A stretch of 64,000 nucleotides of DNA from positions 2,232,001-2,296,000 of the forward strand of contig JAINUG010000131.1 in NCBI GenBank assembly GCA_029706075.1. Direction: 5' to 3'. Below the pieces are notes generated by a model. It did no database searches. It was not told where the DNA came from and saw only the letters and a list, made by a program, of their open reading frames with translations. A program made the translations under genes and the position numbers. The stretch is from Aldrovandia affinis. Its lineage: Eukaryota; Chordata; Actinopteri; Notacanthiformes; Halosauridae. This document shows, in pieces, positions 62,531 to 64,000 of this stretch; within the stretch, counting starts at the first letter, position 1, and each line of letters starts with the position of its first letter.

Positions 62531-63737
62531 CAATTAAAATGCACATTTGCATGCCTAAAACAAGAAGGATACAATATAGGCTACATGAAAGGGGGTGTTA
62601 CGCATGTTAGTTATAAATATATAAACCATACAATTAGCAAAACACATTTATAATAAAATGTTACTTTTATTATCTAGCTAGCCCTTTATTTAAAATGTTT
62701 AGTGTGATATTATTGAATATAAAATAATGTGAAAGTATGTATGCTAGAACTAAGGTTAACATTAACATTAGCAGCATTTAAAAGATATTAACAATAGTTG
62801 TTAGCTGGCTAGCTACGCGTTTTCAATACTATTGCCAATAAGGCATAAATACTAATTCCACTGCCAACTTTTACTTTGATTAAATTATTATTTTGACATT
62901 GTTGGTAAATCCTAAATACAGAATCAAAGTAAAATTATCTCTGTGTTGATGGAGATGGACCCGATGTTTGTAACGGAAGATAGGAAAGTTGAATTACACA
63001 GCCGGCCGTAGGAACACAAGAATGTTACAAAATGTTCAACAAACACTAGTTCGTACTCTGGTTTTATATAGTTTAACAGGTACATTTGCATTTATTCAAA
63101 CTGGGGGATGAGAGACACTATTTTTTTTCAAGACATCTCCTGGCTCAGCCAAATGCTGGGGCATGGTCCATGCAGGCTCTAATACACAAACACAGATCTC
63201 ATCTGTGTTCACAGACCAAATGTCATGTTTCTTATAAATACTAACAACTACATTCTTACAGACATGGTGGCTAGAGACAGCTTAGCTACATATATCAAGT
63301 CGTCACAGAAGTGAGAGCCATCTTGGTGAGAATTTTTTTAATCTCAAGCAGTGTTTACACAGCATATCAGTATACACTACTTCCGGATAGTCCACAGGGC
63401 TTGTACACTACATTTTGCAGTGCATTGTGGGGTGGTTTCAGTGTACTATATAGTACACTACTTTTTTTGTTCTCAGATGGGACACACAAAAAATTGCCAG
63501 ACACCAGAGGTATTGCACTTTCTAGGGAATAGGGAGACATTTGGGACAGCCTTAGTCAGTTCCTGTTTATGCATTCTGTTTATTCTGTATATTCTGTTTA
63601 GCCATTCTTGGTTATTTTGCATGTCAACCTCTGTAAGCATGACAATGGGTTATTTAGCACTGCAGTCCAACTCTATACTGTAGATGCTTCAGGGTTTTAT
63701 TTTTCATGATGGGTGATTAAAAAAACATAGCTATGGC
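62531..63737. other. Intron sequence with a repeat fragment
   Basis: It holds the second copy of the unclassified repeat (62885-62985) and a fish repeat of the 'ctatatagtacactact' plus 'agggaatagggagacatttg' type near 63390-63550. No exon recognised. Confidence 0.4.
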
Positions 63738-64000
63738 CTCGAGCATGGCCCAGTGGTTACAACGTCCAACGCTGGCCACGGAGACCGGGGTTCAATTCCC
63801 CGTCTCGCCAGAGTCGGCTCTGGCCGGGAGCACCACTGGGGGCGGCAATTGACTGTCCGTCCCAGGGAGGGGGGAGGGAAGCCGACATGAGATTAGCTGC
63901 CCATAAGAGTGGCCCTGCAGTATACCGGGTTATGGTTGATACTTGGGCGAGTGCCGTCTCGGAAGAGGCGTCAGGTCGCGTGTCGCTACCGGTTGCAGGA
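63738..64000 (+). mobile_element. SINE (family A), copy 7, cut by the window end
   Basis: The head has an A box 'tggcccagtggtta' (63746) and a B box 'ggttcaattcc' (63789). The body 'ctgtccgtcccagggagggg' and 'aagagtggccctgcagtata' matches copies 2 and 4. The tail is beyond the window. Confidence 0.8.

Overview
This window looks like ray-finned (teleost) fish nuclear DNA. Three neighbouring vertebrate genes with normal GT-AG introns can be read from it. Most of the rest is fish-type transposon sequence: Tc1/mariner, hAT, PIF/Harbinger-like, L1, L2 and CR1 LINEs, tRNA-headed SINEs and LTR elements. No bacterial or viral gene set is present.

Region 1 (about 0.7-23.4 kb) is a compact DNA-repair and mitochondrial-translation cluster. 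HELQ (minus) enters from the left edge with its first six coding exons. It is head-to-head with MRPS18C (plus, six exons, complete) across an 886-bp gap between start codons that should act as a shared promoter. MRPS18C is tail-to-tail with ABRAXAS1 (minus, nine exons, complete), with 480 bp between stop codons. HELQ is a 3'-5' helicase of replication-fork and interstrand-crosslink repair. ABRAXAS1 is the scaffold of the BRCA1-A complex. MRPS18C is a mitoribosomal protein. The same gene order, as I recall it, occurs in human 4q21. Introns carry Tc1 copies, MITEs, an L1 with a clear target-site duplication and several SINEs.

Region 2 (23.4-39.5 kb) has no host exon that I can see. It is a stack of nested transposons: an L1 split by a Tc1 element; a hAT enclosing SINEs and a second hAT that itself contains an L2 LINE; and a CR1 LINE with a SINE inside. 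It ends in an LTR retroelement at 34290-39460. That element has two LTRs of about 2.4-2.5 kb, only 254 bp of internal sequence and a 5-bp target-site duplication. Its LTRs are built from diverged tandem units that repeatedly encode small stem-loops whose arms covary. This is the most unusual feature of the window.

Region 3 (40.3-64 kb) is probably one large plus-strand gene. A signal-peptide exon lies at 40311-40353 and a phase-matched second exon at 58967-59071, separated by an 18.6-kb intron; further exons lie beyond the window. I do not recognise the protein. The intron holds two inverted Harbinger-like copies carrying the same internal hAT, a Tc1 whose transposase is split by an L2, a CR1 inside another LINE, a hAT containing a solo LTR, and an unclassified dispersed repeat.

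Exon boundaries were placed by eye from splice sites, reading frame and remembered family sequences; no alignment was run. Transposon family names rest on terminal motifs, target-site duplications and protein motifs, and should be read at superfamily level.
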